A stretch of DNA of 9,962 bases from an uncultured Lachnospiraceae bacterium (GTDB taxonomy: Bacteria; Bacillota; Clostridia; Lachnospirales; Lachnospiraceae): positions 1 through 9,962 of the forward strand of contig CAJUCK010000078.1 in the NCBI GenBank assembly GCA_910585395.1, read 5' to 3'. Position 1 is the first letter of the stretch. Each line of letters opens with the position of its first letter. Under the pieces are notes generated by a model, which did no database searches, had not been told where the DNA came from, and worked only from the letters and a program-made list of their open reading frames with translations. A program made the translations under genes and the position numbers. Below, in pieces: positions 1 to 6,610 of the stretch.

Positions 1-78
1 GCATTTGCTTCCATTTCATCTAATAATAGCAGCACACGTCAGTCCTGGCGGGAAAGAATATTTAAGAGAGGTACATGA
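1..78 (+). CDS. C-terminal tail of an unidentified upstream gene (partial)
   Basis: Frame 1 is open from the first base and ends in TGA at 76-78. It would encode 25 residues ending in the basic stretch WRERIFKRGT. The stop lies one base before the telA ATG at 80, the spacing expected of a translationally coupled operon neighbour. Of the other two frames, one stops at once and the other is simply the telA frame read upstream. The fragment is too short to assign a family. In Bacillus subtilis the telA homolog yaaN follows xpaC, so an XpaC-like protein is a reasonable guess, but nothing in these 25 residues proves it. Confidence 0.45.
   Translation, partial: AFASISSNNSSTRQSWRERIFKRGT
64..71 (+). 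promoter_or_regulatory. Ribosome-binding site that fixes the telA start
   Basis: AAGAGAGG ends eight bases before the ATG at 80. This supports that ATG over the in-frame TTG at position 5, which has no visible site and would add 25 residues unlike the family N-terminus. The site lies inside the end of the upstream reading frame, consistent with coupled translation. Confidence 0.6.
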
Positions 79-79
79 T

Positions 80-1222
80 ATGGGATTGGATTTTAGTAAA
101 ACGACAACGCAGCAGCAGGTAACAGTGCCAGATACCAAGAATGAAATTGAGGTGGTGGAACAGTACGACATTGTTGCAGACAGACAGGCAATGAATGAAA
201 AGCTTGTGAACTCAGCAGAAGTTGACGCATTGGTGAGCACTATCGCAGTCAACGATTTAGAGACTATTGTTTCTTTCGGAGCCCAGGCGGCAGAAGAGAT
301 TTCCAAGGCAAGTGATGTGGTATTAAACAGCATGAATATGTCGCAGCTGGACGATTCCAGCCAGATGCTGACGACTCTGGCAAAGATTATGGATAAGTTT
401 GATATTGAAGAAATCAAAGAAAATCCAAGTTTATTTGGAAAAATTTTCGGTAATCTGAGAAAACAATTGGATAAGATTCTTGCAAAATATCACACTATGG
501 GAGAAGAGGTTGATAAGATCTATGTCCAGTTAAAACAGTATGAGTCTGAGATTAAACAGTCCAACCGGAAATTGAACCAGATGTTTGATGCAAATGTAAA
601 TTATTACCATGAGCTTGTCAAATATATTCTTGCAGGAGAGCAGGGCTGTCAGGAGATCGAAGCGTATATTGCCAAGCGTCAGACAGATATGGAAACAACC
701 GGCGATAATTCGATTCAGTTTGAGATTCAGAGCCTGCAGCAGGCGCTGATGATGTTAGAACAGCGTACCCAGGATCTGCGGACAGCAGAGAATGTGGCAA
801 TGCAGTCTATTCCAATGATTAAGACGATGGAATTCAGCAATATGAATCTGGTGCGTAAAATTAATTCTGCCTTTATTGTTACGCTTCCTGTGTTTAAACA
901 GGCGCTGGCACAGGCAATTATGTTGAAACGCCAGCGTATTCAGGCAGAGGCAATGTCAGCGCTGGATGAAAAAACCAATGAGATGCTGCTTCGAAATGCC
1001 AGAAATACCGCAGAGCAGTCTAAGATGACGGCAAGACTGGCATCAGGAAGCTCCATTAAGATTGAGACACTGGAAACAACCTGGAGAACCATTGTAAACG
1101 GCATTGATGAGACCAAACAGATTCAGGAAAATGCCAGAAGGCAGCGTGTGGAAGATCAGGCAAGGCTTGAAAATATTAAGACAGAGTTCAACAGGATGTA
1201 TCATATGCCCAATAAACAGTAA
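80..1222 (+). CDS. telA: TelA-family toxic anion resistance protein
   Basis: This 380-residue soluble protein belongs to the TelA/KlaA family (YaaN in Bacillus), linked to tellurite and other toxic-anion resistance and to cell-envelope stress; its biochemical activity is not established. It is almost entirely helical, with no signal peptide or membrane segment. A charged N-terminal tail of about 40 residues is followed by long amphipathic helices. The stretch from about residue 118 (LFGKIFGNLRKQLDKILAKY) to about 190 looks coiled-coil and is the most TelA-like part. The C-terminal third is rich in Gln, Arg and Glu with further helices. The length is normal for the family. The ATG at 80 is chosen for its ribosome-binding site and its position just after the upstream stop. 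It is followed 32 bases later by the first of three terD genes, the classic ter linkage. Family assignment is confident; the role is inferred. Confidence 0.93.
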   Translation: MGLDFSKTTTQQQVTVPDTKNEIEVVEQYDIVADRQAMNEKLVNSAEVDALVSTIAVNDLETIVSFGAQAAEEISKASDVVLNSMNMSQLDDSSQMLTTLAKIMDKFDIEEIKENPSLFGKIFGNLRKQLDKILAKYHTMGEEVDKIYVQLKQYESEIKQSNRKLNQMFDANVNYYHELVKYILAGEQGCQEIEAYIAKRQTDMETTGDNSIQFEIQSLQQALMMLEQRTQDLRTAENVAMQSIPMIKTMEFSNMNLVRKINSAFIVTLPVFKQALAQAIMLKRQRIQAEAMSALDEKTNEMLLRNARNTAEQSKMTARLASGSSIKIETLETTWRTIVNGIDETKQIQENARRQRVEDQARLENIKTEFNRMYHMPNKQ

Positions 1223-1254
1223 TAGTTTCATTTCATGATAAGGAGGAAAAGAAT

Positions 1255-1836
1255 ATGCCGATTAATTTATCAAAAGGACAGAAAGTAGATCTTACAAAAG
1301 GAAATCCAGGGCTGAAAAATATTATGGTAGGTCTGGGCTGGGATGTAAATGCATTTGATTCTGGCGCTGATTTTGACCTGGATGCAGCAGCTTTTATGGT
1401 TGGAGATAATGGAAGATGCCCTACAGAAAAAGAATTTATTTTCTATGGCAATTTGGAGCACAAAAGCGGCGCCATCAAACATATGGGAGACAATCTTACC
1501 GGAGAAGGTGAAGGAGATGATGAGCAGATCCAGATTGACCTGACAAAGATCCCGGCAAATGTGTCCAAGGTCGCATTTACCTGTACCATTTATGAGGCAG
1601 ATGTAAGACGGCAGAATTTTGGCCAGGTGAGCAATGCCTTTATCAGAATTGTAGATGAATCCAGTGGGACAGAGCTGATCCGCTATGACCTGGGAGAAGA
1701 TTTCTCTATTGAGACAGCAGTGGTGGTAGGAGAATTGTACCGCCATAGTGGAGAGTGGAAATTTAATGCCATCGGCAGTGGTTTTCAGGGAGGCCTTGCA
1801 GCCCTGTGCGGCCATTATGGAATAGAAGTAGCTTAA
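1255..1836 (+). CDS. terD: TerD-family calcium-binding stress protein (copy 1)
   Basis: This 193-residue cytoplasmic protein matches the TerD/general stress protein 16U family over its whole length. It opens with the family signature MPINLSKGQKVDLTKGNPGL and GLGWD. It carries acidic Ca2+-binding motifs: DLD at residues 41-43 and GDNLTGEGEGDDE at 78-90. The later blocks RRQNFGQVSNAFIR, YDLGEDFSIETA and GEWKFNAIGSGFQGGLAALC are also canonical. TerD proteins fold as beta-sandwiches that bind Ca2+ and contribute to tellurite, phage and oxidative stress tolerance, probably as a scaffold near the membrane. AGGAGG ends eight bases before the ATG. It sits 32 bases after telA and 22 before a close paralog, so it is almost surely in the same operon. 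All the acidic motifs are intact, so it should be functional. Confidence 0.96.
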   Translation: MPINLSKGQKVDLTKGNPGLKNIMVGLGWDVNAFDSGADFDLDAAAFMVGDNGRCPTEKEFIFYGNLEHKSGAIKHMGDNLTGEGEGDDEQIQIDLTKIPANVSKVAFTCTIYEADVRRQNFGQVSNAFIRIVDESSGTELIRYDLGEDFSIETAVVVGELYRHSGEWKFNAIGSGFQGGLAALCGHYGIEVA

Positions 1837-1858
1837 TACAGCAGGAAGGAGTTTCTAT

Positions 1859-2440
1859 ATGCCAGTAAATTTGCAAAAAGGACAGAAAGTAAGTCTTACA
1901 AAAGGAAATCCAGGTTTATCCAAAGTAGTGGTAGGTCTGGGCTGGGACGTGAACCAGTTTGATACAGGAGGAGCGTTTGATTTAGATGCAGCAGCGTTTC
2001 TTCTGGGAGAGAATGGGAAAACAGCTGCCTCGGCAGATTTTGTATTCTATGGAAACCTGACCCATCCCACCGGAAGCGTGCAGCACATGGGAGATAACCT
2101 CACCGGAGCGGGAGATGGAGATGATGAACAGATCAAGGTGGATTTGTCTAAAGTTCCGGCAAATATTTCTAAAATAGCGTTTACCGTTACCATATATGAA
2201 GCAGAACAGCGGCGGCAGAATTTTGGGCAGGTCAGCAACGCCTTTATCCGTGTCTACAATGAAGAGACCGGGGAAGAGATGGTGCGCTATGACCTGGGAG
2301 AAGATTTTTCCATTGAGACGGCGGCTGTGTTTGGAGAATTGTACAAAAATAATGGAGAATGGAAGTTTAATGCCATTGGCTGCGGGTACCAGGGAGGTCT
2401 TGCGGCGCTCTGTGCAAATTATGGCGTTGAAGTGGAATAG
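1859..2440 (+). CDS. terD: TerD-family calcium-binding stress protein (copy 2)
   Basis: A second 193-residue TerD protein, the same length as copy 1 and colinear with it without gaps. The signatures are QKGQKVSLTKGNPGL, GLGWD, DLD at residues 41-43, GDNLTGAGDGDDE at 78-90, RRQNFGQVSNAFIR, YDLGEDFSIETA and GGLAALCANYG. All acidic residues of the Ca2+ motifs are kept. Differences from copy 1 cluster in the surface loop after DLDAAAF (residues about 48-58) and in scattered hydrophobic swaps. Shared stretches at nucleotide level, such as GGTAGGTCTGGGCTGGGA, show that the pair arose by tandem duplication. AAGGAG ends seven bases before the ATG. By ter convention this could equally be called terE; sequence alone does not separate the names. 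Confidence 0.96.
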   Translation: MPVNLQKGQKVSLTKGNPGLSKVVVGLGWDVNQFDTGGAFDLDAAAFLLGENGKTAASADFVFYGNLTHPTGSVQHMGDNLTGAGDGDDEQIKVDLSKVPANISKIAFTVTIYEAEQRRQNFGQVSNAFIRVYNEETGEEMVRYDLGEDFSIETAAVFGELYKNNGEWKFNAIGCGYQGGLAALCANYGVEVE

Positions 2441-2451
2441 GCAATCATATC

Positions 2452-2480
2452 CTAAGCCCTGCAGGAGAGACGGGGCTTAG
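2452..2480 (+). other. Intergenic hairpin between terD copies 2 and 3
   Basis: CTAAGCCC at 2452-2459 pairs perfectly with GGGCTTAG at 2473-2480. A T-G wobble and a G-C pair extend the stem to 10 bp around a nine-base loop (CAGGAGAGA, 2462-2470). The loop resembles a Shine-Dalgarno sequence. The real ribosome-binding site of copy 3 (AGGAGGT, 2488-2494) begins eight bases after the stem. The run after the stem is A-rich, not T-rich, so this is not an intrinsic terminator on the + strand. It could be an mRNA processing or stability element setting copy 3 expression apart from copies 1 and 2, but that is inference. Confidence 0.55.
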
Positions 2481-2498
2481 AAAATATAGGAGGTAAAT

Positions 2499-3089
2499 AT
2501 GTCAATCAGTTTACAAAAGGGACAGAAAGTAAGTTTGTCCAAAGAACATGCAGGGCTTTCCAGGGTTGTGATCGGTCTGGGCTGGGACGAGGTACAGGCA
2601 GGCAGGGGCGGTTTGTTTGCAAAGAAGCCCAAACCTATTGACTGCGATGCGTCAGCGCTGCTTCTTACGAATGGAAAGATTATGGGAAAAGAAGACGTCG
2701 TTTATTTTGGCAATCTCCGCCATAAGTCAGGGAGCATCCAGCATATGGGTGACAATCTGACAGGGGCCGGAGAAGGAGATGACGAGCAGATTATTGTAGA
2801 TCTTGACAAAGTTCCGGCACAATATGACCGGATCGTGCTGGTGGTAAATATTTACCAGGCAGTACAGAGAAATCAGCATTTCGGCATGATAGAGAATGCT
2901 TTTATCCGTCTGGTGGATGCCAGGAATAATAACGAAATGTGCAAGTACAACCTGACAGAAAATTATTCTGGTATGCTGGCAATGATTTTCGGAGAGGTGT
3001 ACCGTCATAACGGAGAATGGAAGTTCAATGCCATTGGGCAGGGAACCAATGACCCAGGGATCGGCGAACTTGTCAGCCGATATATTTAA
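2499..3089 (+). CDS. Divergent TerD-family protein (copy 3)
   Basis: A 196-residue TerD-domain protein that differs clearly from its two neighbours. The N-terminus (MSISLQKGQKVSLSK, GLGWD) is typical. It then has an inserted basic loop, GRGGLFAKKPKP at residues 35-46, before the shortened acidic motif IDCDAS with D48 and D50. The second motif GDNLTGAGEGDDE (84-96) is intact. YDLGEDFS of copies 1 and 2 is replaced by YNLTENYS, losing acidic groups. The C-terminal GGLAALC block is replaced by GTNDPGIGELVSRYI. The inserted-loop type resembles the YceC-like branch of the family, as I recall it. It may therefore bind Ca2+ differently or act as a distinct partner. AGGAGGT ends five bases before the ATG. 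The next gene starts 37 bases after the stop. Confidence 0.92.
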   Translation: MSISLQKGQKVSLSKEHAGLSRVVIGLGWDEVQAGRGGLFAKKPKPIDCDASALLLTNGKIMGKEDVVYFGNLRHKSGSIQHMGDNLTGAGEGDDEQIIVDLDKVPAQYDRIVLVVNIYQAVQRNQHFGMIENAFIRLVDARNNNEMCKYNLTENYSGMLAMIFGEVYRHNGEWKFNAIGQGTNDPGIGELVSRYI

Positions 3090-3126
3090 CAATGATATTT
3101 ACTCAGATTAAGGAGGAACTTTTTGA

Positions 3127-5790
3127 ATGAAATTTAATGGACTGACCGACAAAGAGGTGGAGGAATCCCGACGGAAATACGGTTCAAATGAGATTCCAGA
3201 CTCAGAACCTACCACATTCTGGCAGGAATTTAAAGAAACCTTTGGTGATCCAATGATTAAGATACTGCTTGCCATCGCAGCATTGATGATCATTATGTTT
3301 TTCTTTGGCTATGCAGAGATTTATGAACCGCTGGGAACCATTGTTGCCGTATTTATTGTGGCATTTGTCTCAGCAAAAACAGGGGTGGCAAGTGATACAA
3401 AGTATCGGGAACTTAAGGACAATACCAAGAAGGATCAGTGTAAGGTATACCGCAATGGGCTGGTGACTGTGATTGATGTGGATGATGTGGTCGCGGGAGA
3501 TAAGGTATTGCTTCAGTCCGGGGATAAGATTCCGGCGGACGGCGTACTGGTGTCTGGTTCGCTCCGGGTGGATAATTCCGCCCTGAATGGAGAGGCAGAG
3601 GAATGTAAGAAGACGGCAGCTGATGAGAATTTTCAGCTTGCAGAAGAAATTACCGGAGACACCTTCGTAGATGACCATTCTTTGTTCCGGGGTGCAGTAA
3701 TATTTGACGGAGAAGGAATTTTAGATGTCCGCAGGGTGGGCTTAAAGACCATGATGGGCAAGATGGCAGAAGAGATGCAGGAGGATGAACCAGATTCTCC
3801 TTTAAAAGTGAAGCTGGGAATCCTTGCAAAGCAGATTTCTACTTTTGGATATATCGGGGCCATAGTTATTGCGGTACTGTATCTGGGCTACTTTATTATG
3901 ACAGCAGGCGGCGTATCTGCGTTCTTCGCTCTTGGCGTACAGGAGGTCATTCAGAAAATCGTATCGGCAGTTTCACTGGCAGTGGTAATTATTGTCTGCG
4001 CAGTGCCAGAGGGGCTTCCGCTGATGATTTCCCTGGTATTGATGCAGAATACCAGTAAAATGCTGGACCACAACGTGCTGGTAAGAAAGGCGGAAGGTAT
4101 TGAAACAGCAGGTTCTTTGAATATCCTCTTTAGTGATAAGACAGGAACGATTACCAAAGGTATGCTGGAGGTGGTGGACTTCTTCACTGCAGACGGCAGG
4201 TCCATTGAGATTTCAGATTTGAGTAAACACAGCAAGGTGAAAGGCATGGTAGATCTTGCCATCGGCAAGAATACCCAGTCCATGTTTGACGACCACCACA
4301 GAGTGATTGGCGGAAACGCTACAGACCAGGCATTGATGAAGTTTATTGGAGAGGAAACCTTCCGTGCCCTGGAGGCGGATAAGGAATGCCTGGTAACTTT
4401 TAGCCAGGGCTTTAATTCAGCCAATAAGTTCAGCCAGGCAAGAATCGAAAGCCTGGGAAAAACCTTTTATAAAGGTGCGCCGGAGAAGCTTCTTGCGTCA
4501 GCAGGAAAGTATCTGGACGCAGAAGGAAATGTGAAAACACTTGACCAGGCAGCGCTGAATAAAAAGATTGATGAGCTTGCAGCTAAGGCAATGCGTGTTC
4601 TGGCGTTTGGATATTCTGAAAAATCATTAGTAGAAAATATTATTCAGGAAGATATTGTGATTATCGGTCTGGTGGGCATCCGTGATGACGTAAGGCCGGA
4701 GGCCAGAGAGGCCATTGAGCAGGTACAGCATGCAGGAATTCAAGTGGTGATGATTACTGGAGACCGTCTGGAGACAGCAGTGGCAATTGCCAAAGACGCT
4801 GGTCTTTTAAAGAGTGATTCTGACCGCGCTCTGTCCTCTGCGCAGCTGAATGAAATGTCAGACGATGAAGTGAAGAAGATCATTCCTCATATCCGTGTGA
4901 TTGCCCGTGCTTTGCCGACAGATAAATCCAGAATGGTGAGGCTCTGCCAGGAAATGAATCTGGTCGTAGGTATGACAGGCGACGGTGTCAACGATTCTCC
5001 GGCGTTAAAGCGCGCAGATGTGGGCTTTGCCATGGGAAGTGGTACAGAAGCTGCCAAAGAAGCAGGAAAGATTGTAATACTGGATGACAATTTTAAGTCC
5101 ATCAAAGACGCTATCTGGTATGGAAGGACGATTTACCACAACATTTTAAAATTCTGTAAATTCCAGCTCGTCATCAATGTGGCAGCAGTCATTGTCAGCG
5201 CGGTCGCGCCGTTCTTTGGTGTGGAGGAACCTTTGAAAGTAACCCATCTTCTCTTCGTCAATCTGGTGATGGATGGACTGGGAGCGATTATGCTCGGTAA
5301 TGAACCTGCATTAGAAAAATATATGAGTGAAAAGCCCAGAAGAAGGGATGAGAGCATTATCAGCAAGAAGATGATGGCTCAGATCCTTACCATGGGAGCC
5401 TGGCTTACCGTTGTCAGCTTCCTTTATCTGAAACTGCCGTTTTTCCAGGGGCTGTTTGAAAATGAGAAGCAGCATCTTACCGGATATTTTGTGCTGTTTA
5501 TTGTGGCAGCGCTGTTTAATGGCTTCAATGTCCGTGACGATGGATTTGCGATTTTCAAGGGGCTGAATGAAAATACAGGTTTCTTGAAGGTATTCTTTAT
5601 CATCATCCTGGTGCAGGCTGTGATTGTCAACGCAGCTCTGGTGCCTTTTGCAGCCTTTGAATGGATTGGAAATATGTTCAGCTGCGTTCCCTTTGGCGTC
5701 CAGGGGTGGATTGCAGTGGCGCTTCTGGCAGTGACCATGATTCCGGTGGATCTTGTGAGAAAAATGGTTGTGGGAAGAGAGAACAGTTAA
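3127..5790 (+). CDS. P-type Ca2+-translocating ATPase (PMCA-like, type IIB)
   Basis: An 887-residue membrane pump predicted to export Ca2+ from the cytoplasm using ATP. Ten membrane segments fit the pattern: two at about 44-84, two around 240-305 and six after about residue 680. The catalytic Asp is D337 in DKTGTIT. The nucleotide domain has KGAPEK (449-454), and the hinge motifs are MITGD (542-546) and TGDGVND (617-623). Ion-site residues are those of Ca2+ pumps: E295 in PEGLP of segment 4, and N712 and D716 in NLVMDG of segment 6. An INVAAV stretch in segment 5 resembles PMCA pumps. The actuator motif is NGE (154-156) rather than TGE, keeping the glutamate. AAGGAGG lies ten bases before the ATG, and an in-frame TGA immediately precedes the start. 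It follows terD copy 3 by 37 bases and nearly abuts the HAD gene, so one operon is likely. Confidence 0.93.
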   Translation: MKFNGLTDKEVEESRRKYGSNEIPDSEPTTFWQEFKETFGDPMIKILLAIAALMIIMFFFGYAEIYEPLGTIVAVFIVAFVSAKTGVASDTKYRELKDNTKKDQCKVYRNGLVTVIDVDDVVAGDKVLLQSGDKIPADGVLVSGSLRVDNSALNGEAEECKKTAADENFQLAEEITGDTFVDDHSLFRGAVIFDGEGILDVRRVGLKTMMGKMAEEMQEDEPDSPLKVKLGILAKQISTFGYIGAIVIAVLYLGYFIMTAGGVSAFFALGVQEVIQKIVSAVSLAVVIIVCAVPEGLPLMISLVLMQNTSKMLDHNVLVRKAEGIETAGSLNILFSDKTGTITKGMLEVVDFFTADGRSIEISDLSKHSKVKGMVDLAIGKNTQSMFDDHHRVIGGNATDQALMKFIGEETFRALEADKECLVTFSQGFNSANKFSQARIESLGKTFYKGAPEKLLASAGKYLDAEGNVKTLDQAALNKKIDELAAKAMRVLAFGYSEKSLVENIIQEDIVIIGLVGIRDDVRPEAREAIEQVQHAGIQVVMITGDRLETAVAIAKDAGLLKSDSDRALSSAQLNEMSDDEVKKIIPHIRVIARALPTDKSRMVRLCQEMNLVVGMTGDGVNDSPALKRADVGFAMGSGTEAAKEAGKIVILDDNFKSIKDAIWYGRTIYHNILKFCKFQLVINVAAVIVSAVAPFFGVEEPLKVTHLLFVNLVMDGLGAIMLGNEPALEKYMSEKPRRRDESIISKKMMAQILTMGAWLTVVSFLYLKLPFFQGLFENEKQHLTGYFVLFIVAALFNGFNVRDDGFAIFKGLNENTGFLKVFFIIILVQAVIVNAALVPFAAFEWIGNMFSCVPFGVQGWIAVALLAVTMIPVDLVRKMVVGRENS

Positions 5791-5792
5791 AA

Positions 5793-6575
5793 GTGAAGAC
5801 GGTATTTTTTACTGATTTGGATAATACGATGATTTATTCCTGCCGGCATGACGTCGGCAGGGATAAATTATGTGTGGAGATTTATCAGGGAAGAGAAGTA
5901 TCTTTTATTACAACAGAAACCTGGGAATTGTTAAGAAGAGTGAGGGAACAGACGCTTTTGATTCCAGTTACGACCAGGACAAAGGAGCAGTATAACAGGA
6001 TTGATTTAAGGATTGGAACGCCTGAGTTTGCTTTGGTCTGCAACGGAGGCATACTGCTGGAAGACGGTAGGGAAGATTCTGCCTGGTATCAGGAATCTCG
6101 GGCTCTGATATCAGACTGCCAGGAAGAATTAAAAACCGCGCAGCTGCTTATGGAGCAGGATCGAAACCGCAGCTTTGAAGTGCGCAACATCAGGGAGCTG
6201 TTTCTGTTTACCAAAAGTGAAAAACCAGATAATTCTGTAAAATATCTGGAAAGCAGGCTTGATAAGGAGCGGGTTGGAGTTTTTCAAAATGGTGTAAAAG
6301 TCTACGTACTGCCCCGTAAACTGAGCAAAGGGGCGGCAATACAGCGGCTTTTAAATAAATTGAAACGTGAGAGGAAAGAAGCAGGAACAGTCATTGCAGC
6401 AGGTGATAGTGAGTTCGACATATCCATGCTGCAGCGGGCAGAACTGCCCTTCGCTCCGGCAGCGCTGAAACATGCCTGTGAGCTGCCGGCCAGAACGGTT
6501 ATTGTGGAGGACAATGAATTATTTTCAGAAGCTGTTCTTAAAAATATACTAAACCGGGTGGGGAAAATTGCATAA
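5793..6575 (+). CDS. HAD-superfamily phosphatase (type IIB, Cof/sucrose-phosphatase-like)
   Basis: A 260-residue cytoplasmic HAD hydrolase expected to remove phosphate from a small metabolite; the substrate cannot be read from sequence. Motif I is FFTDLDNT with nucleophile D8 and acid/base D10. Motif II is VTTRT with T60/T61. Motif III is K179 in SKGAAIQRLL, and motif IV is GDSEFD at 204-209. The cap lies between motifs II and III, as in type IIB members. The start is GTG at 5793, two bases after the ATPase stop, with GGAAGAGAG about 11 bases upstream. The next ATG would remove the catalytic motif, and an upstream start inside the ATPase lacks support. HAD phosphatases are recurrent partners of ter gene clusters, where a nucleotide- or sugar-like metabolite has been proposed. 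A strong hairpin covers codons 14-26. Confidence 0.88.
   Translation: MKTVFFTDLDNTMIYSCRHDVGRDKLCVEIYQGREVSFITTETWELLRRVREQTLLIPVTTRTKEQYNRIDLRIGTPEFALVCNGGILLEDGREDSAWYQESRALISDCQEELKTAQLLMEQDRNRSFEVRNIRELFLFTKSEKPDNSVKYLESRLDKERVGVFQNGVKVYVLPRKLSKGAAIQRLLNKLKRERKEAGTVIAAGDSEFDISMLQRAELPFAPAALKHACELPARTVIVEDNELFSEAVLKNILNRVGKIA
5832..5868 (+). other. Strong hairpin inside the start of the HAD phosphatase gene
   Basis: The 14-base arm 5832-5845 (ATTTATTCCTGCCG) pairs with 5855-5868 (CGGCAGGGATAAAT) with a single T-G wobble. Two more inner pairs (G-T, C-G) leave a five-base loop ATGAC. It begins about 40 bases after the GTG start. No T-run follows on either strand, so it is not a standard terminator. 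It may affect translation or mRNA stability, or be a by-product of the coding sequence. Confidence 0.6.
6522..6550 (+). promoter_or_regulatory. Weak sigma-A promoter candidate ahead of the beta-helix gene
   Basis: TTTTCA at 6522-6527 and TATACT at 6545-6550 are 17 bases apart and match the -35 and -10 consensus at four and five of six positions. They lie within the 3' end of the HAD gene and would give a leader of about 55 bases before the ATG at 6611. In A/T-rich DNA such matches are common, so this is only a candidate for separate expression of the beta-helix gene. Confidence 0.2.
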
Positions 6576-6610
6576 TCTTATAGGTTTTATGGAAGAAAAG
6601 AGGTAGGAAT

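Noticed and set aside
5..79. In-frame TTG start giving a TelA with 25 extra residues
   Set aside because: No ribosome-binding site precedes it, the extra residues are not TelA-like, and the ATG at 80 has a well-spaced site.
902..937. CGCTGGC/GCCAGCG inverted repeat within telA
   Set aside because: Seven pairs around a 20-base loop inside a coding region are expected by chance and have no associated signal.
1270..1815. 181-codon open frame on the - strand opposite terD copy 1
   Set aside because: Its composition is that of an antisense shadow, it has no ribosome-binding site or recognisable motif, and the + strand gene is unambiguous.
3060..3081. ATCGGC/GCCGAT inverted repeat at the end of terD copy 3 as a terminator
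   Set aside because: The stem is only 6 bp with a ten-base loop inside the coding sequence, and the bases after it are mixed A/T rather than a T-run.
5661..5792. Upstream start for the HAD gene inside the ATPase gene
   Set aside because: It would add 44 Cys/Ser/Gly-rich residues ahead of the normal HAD N-terminus; these are an out-of-frame reading of the ATPase.
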